DNA of 64,000 nt, taken from NCBI GenBank assembly GCA_016713425.1, contig JADJPE010000005.1, forward strand, positions 4,748,501 to 4,812,500, in the 5' to 3' direction. Positions 61,954-64,000 of this stretch are shown one piece after another. Under the pieces are notes generated by a model. That model had not been told where the DNA came from, did no database searches, and saw only the letters and a list, made by a program, of their open reading frames with translations. The first letter of the stretch is position 1, and every line of letters begins with the position of its first letter. This DNA comes from Deltaproteobacteria bacterium (GTDB lineage Bacteria > Myxococcota > Kuafuiibacteriia > Kuafuiibacteriales > Kuafuiibacteriaceae). The position numbers and the translations under genes are program-made.

Positions 61954-62032
61954 GCCGAGGCGGGCACTCGTCATCGCCCCGCAAATCGACGGATGTCGTC
62001 GCGGACCCTTCTTCGCTACGGGTGGAGGTGGG

Positions 62033-62821
62033 ATGTGTTTGCTTACGCCCACCGGAGCGTTGCTGCAGGATGGGGAGCGATTTCGGAGCCATCGCTCGTC
62101 GGCCCTCGCGTGGCGAGGGCGAGGGCGAGGGGCTCTTTCGCGAGGACTGGGTCTCCTCATCGCAGTGGCCATGGGTGGCTGTTCGGATCGAGGTGACACC
62201 GGAGGTGGCGCGGCGCTTGCGTCATCGCCCGATGAGCAGGATGTCGAGGACACCGACACAACGCCGTCGATCGGTGAGGACGGTTGTCGAGGGCTCACGG
62301 ACTGCGGGTGGGCGTGCAGAGAGGATCGCGCGCGCGGATGCGGTGTGGACAACGCCGTCTCGGTCCTGGCGTGCGACCACTGCCCTCGGCGTGCGGATGA
62401 CCAGGTCTGCGAAGCCGGGACCTGCCGCGACTTGCACCTGAATCCGGGGGGCTTGATCCAAGTCCTTCCGACGATCCCGGAAGACCTCGAGGCTATTCAG
62501 GCTGCGATCGTCGCGACCGTGCTTCCGACGATGGCGGACGGATCACGCGCGACCTGCGAACGATTGCTCGCCGGCGGAACGCTCCAAGACATTGGGCTGA
62601 ATATTGTGAATGTCCGGGTCCTTCCGGTCGCAGTCGATCCGCTGGCCGTGCCCTCTCTGTCCCTGTTGACCGAGCCCGGACCGGATCGACTCGTGGTCGT
62701 ATTGTTCGTCGACGATGAAGACGGGTCGGGCGAGGTCCTGGCCAAGGGCTGTCGTGAACAGATCGAAGTGGTCGCCGGCGGCAAGACGACGGTGGGGATG
62801 GATTGCGCACGGACGCACTGA
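62033..62821 (+). CDS. Hypothetical Cys-rich lipoprotein
   Basis: A 262-aa lipoprotein. About 37 residues precede the hydrophobic core LGLLIAVAMGGC (lipobox), so the n-region is long. The mature part begins with Asp/Gly-rich sequence, then CRGLTDCGWACREDRARGCG and CDHCPRRADDQVCEAGTC, a Cys-rich myxobacterial-type module. A globular C-terminal domain of about 120 residues follows. The ATG at 62033 is preferred because of GGAGGTGGG just upstream. It lies directly after the kinase gene. Confidence 0.68.
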   Translation: MCLLTPTGALLQDGERFRSHRSSALAWRGRGRGALSRGLGLLIAVAMGGCSDRGDTGGGAALASSPDEQDVEDTDTTPSIGEDGCRGLTDCGWACREDRARGCGVDNAVSVLACDHCPRRADDQVCEAGTCRDLHLNPGGLIQVLPTIPEDLEAIQAAIVATVLPTMADGSRATCERLLAGGTLQDIGLNIVNVRVLPVAVDPLAVPSLSLLTEPGPDRLVVVLFVDDEDGSGEVLAKGCREQIEVVAGGKTTVGMDCARTH

Positions 62822-62991
62822 ACCTCGGGGCTTGGGCCGGCCGGATCGCAAACGGGGCGTGCGAAGGTTGGTGGGTGAGGAAGGATCTATTAAGTAGCGT
62901 TTGGTGCATCGGACGCGTGTTTGATCCTGAGGGATACCATTGACACGAATCTCAGACACCTCTAGGCTAACCCGAGGTTCGGGGGTCGCAG

Positions 62992-63549
62992 GTGACGCTA
63001 ACCGCTCGCAAAATTGCACAGATTGAGAAGAACTTCGCGGACGGCTTGTCATCGAAACAGATCCTCGAGGTTCTCGCGGCTCATGGAGAACCGCTCACGG
63101 AAGCCACCTTGCGCAAGTACGTGCAGCTTGGGTTGCTGCCGCGCAGCCGCCGTGTTGGCCAGAAGGGCAAACATCGTGGTTCGAAGGGCATCTATCCGGT
63201 CGAGGTGATTCGCCGAGTGAGTGAGATTCGGCGCGCGATGATGGAGGGCGCAACGCTCGAAGATTTGGCGCGCACAGGCCAAGCTGTCCGCGCTCAAGTC
63301 TCCGCAGTCCGCGCTGGGATGGAGGAGGCCGTTACGGCGGCCGAAGCCGATCTCGTACGTTCAGCGCTGGACCGAAGCACCCGCTCGATCTTGAAGGCGC
63401 GGCTGGTCGCGCTTCAGAAAGAAGGGAAGGTCTGGCTTCAGACGATGGAGACTTTCGCGAAGGATGTCGCGAACGCAACGAGCAGAGTAGGCCAACGAGC
63501 GGGTTCCCGAGAGGTCATGCATGTCAGTCAATCGAAAGCCGTCCGCTGA
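62992..63549 (+). CDS. MerR-like DNA-binding protein
   Basis: A 185-aa predicted regulator. The N-terminal helix-turn-helix pattern (KQILEVLAAHGEPLTEATLR, KYVQLGLLPRSRR) and the following wing-like KGIYPVEVIRRVSEIRRAMM fit a MerR-type winged helix. A long helical C-terminus (AVRAGMEEAVTAAEADLVRS) could be the dimerisation helix. GTG start at 62992. It overlaps the next gene by 29 bp in another frame. The target is unknown. Confidence 0.68.
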   Translation: MTLTARKIAQIEKNFADGLSSKQILEVLAAHGEPLTEATLRKYVQLGLLPRSRRVGQKGKHRGSKGIYPVEVIRRVSEIRRAMMEGATLEDLARTGQAVRAQVSAVRAGMEEAVTAAEADLVRSALDRSTRSILKARLVALQKEGKVWLQTMETFAKDVANATSRVGQRAGSREVMHVSQSKAVR

Positions 63550-64000
63550 GGAGCGCATGGGCGCGGTGGGCGCGCCGACCAGCGGTGCCGCCGAGCATCC
63601 ACAGGCTGCGACGCCGGTGGTTGAGTGGGCCGAGCCCGATCCCAGAGAGCCTTGGCACTACGACAGTCGGATCGCTCCGGCCGATGCGTTGAGCGAGCTC
63701 CCGGAGTCCGGCTTTGGTTCGTACGTCGGGGGTGGCGTGGCCGGAGATGATGGGGAAGATCGAACGAACGACGATGATGCGTTCAGCGACGTCGAGGCCG
63801 CCGATCCGGACGAAGAGGCGGAGTATGCTGAGGGGGCGCACGCCGCCGACATCGAAGGGCGTCGCCGGGGCTCAGGTGCGCTTGGAGAAGCGGCGTTGGG
63901 CGCGCCTGGTCGCACGGCCGACGCTTCGACGGCTGATGGCGCGGGGCGAGGGCGCAAGAGCAAGACCATCGCCCGCAAGCAGATGCTGCGCGAACGTCGC
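63521..64000 (+). CDS. Hypothetical acidic protein, partial at the window end
   Basis: An open frame of 160 codons from the ATG at 63521 runs off the end, so it is incomplete. It begins MSVNRKPSAEERMGAVGAPT. A strongly acidic stretch (DDDAFSDVEAADPDEEAEY) follows, then a basic patch GRGRKSKTIARKQML. Its start lies inside the MerR-like gene, implying coupled translation. No family recognised. Confidence 0.6.
   Translation, partial: MSVNRKPSAEERMGAVGAPTSGAAEHPQAATPVVEWAEPDPREPWHYDSRIAPADALSELPESGFGSYVGGGVAGDDGEDRTNDDDAFSDVEAADPDEEAEYAEGAHAADIEGRRRGSGALGEAALGAPGRTADASTADGAGRGRKSKTIARKQMLRERR

Noticed and set aside
61817..62032. Extension of the 62-kb lipoprotein over the 18-bp repeat
   Set aside because: It would place the lipobox beyond residue 120 and uses a TTG start; a strong ribosome site with ATG lies at 62033.
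1..64000. tRNA and rRNA genes
   Set aside because: No tRNA or rRNA gene was recognised by eye in the intergenic spacers; a covariance-model scan (for example tRNAscan-SE) would be decisive.

Overview
The window comes from a high-GC Gram-negative bacterium. It carries lpxC (lipid A), many lipoproteins with Cys-rich spacers, a Ser/Thr kinase with a PEGA tail, a DUF4388 protein, an MXAN_5187-like protein, and a TRAP system with a TatT-type T-component. Together these suggest the Myxococcota / former Deltaproteobacteria side of the tree (a Bradymonadales- or Polyangia-like lineage). That placement is inference from gene families; no rRNA or tRNA gene was seen.

Layout. 0-7 kb: lpxC, a small scar region (IS-end relic plus a group II intron-like 5' end), a hipBA toxin-antitoxin pair, then pabB and fusA on the minus strand. 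7-13 kb: two small conserved proteins, a 16-bp tandem repeat, and a coupled cassette of lipoprotein esterase, ABC-2 permease, ABC ATPase and SPASM-like radical SAM enzyme. 13-24 kb: an AstA-type acyltransferase, glnD, a DUF6918 protein, thiD, and a complete TRAP system (T-component, DctP, fused DctQM). 23.6-25.6 kb: a decayed IS630 element enclosing a four-helix-bundle (23S rRNA intervening sequence-type) gene, abutting a truncated second IS copy.

26-31 kb: an MXAN_5187-like gene, nuoE-F-J-K and an HAD-like phosphatase. 31-34.5 kb: a B12-type radical SAM protein coupled to a dihydrouridine synthase. 34.7-37.6 kb: a minus-strand unit of membrane RING-like protein, ABC ATPase and DUF4388 protein. 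37.6-43.7 kb: the fatty-acid/phospholipid cluster (yceD-rpmF-plsX, fabD, fabG), in which fabH alone points the other way. 44-49 kb: a large multiheme cytochrome lipoprotein, a TupA-like binding lipoprotein and a lipoprotein with a CycH-like Ig domain. 49-51 kb: rplU-rpmA-obg. 51-55 kb: nuoM-atpD-atpC, separated from the rest of their complexes. 55-64 kb: DUF2505, DciA-like, a large Cys-rich surface protein, a PEGA kinase, a lipoprotein, a MerR-like regulator and a partial acidic gene running off the end.

Two themes recur. Short GC-rich tandem repeats are scattered through the window; inside genes their unit is always a multiple of three (6, 9, 12, 15 bp), while several outside genes are not (7 and 16 bp). 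Adjacent genes are very often coupled by ATGA or GTGA stop/start overlaps. The most unusual items are the IS630/four-helix-bundle composite, the apparently circularly permuted esterase, the inverted fabH, the membrane RING-like protein, and a multiheme cytochrome with two non-canonical haem motifs.
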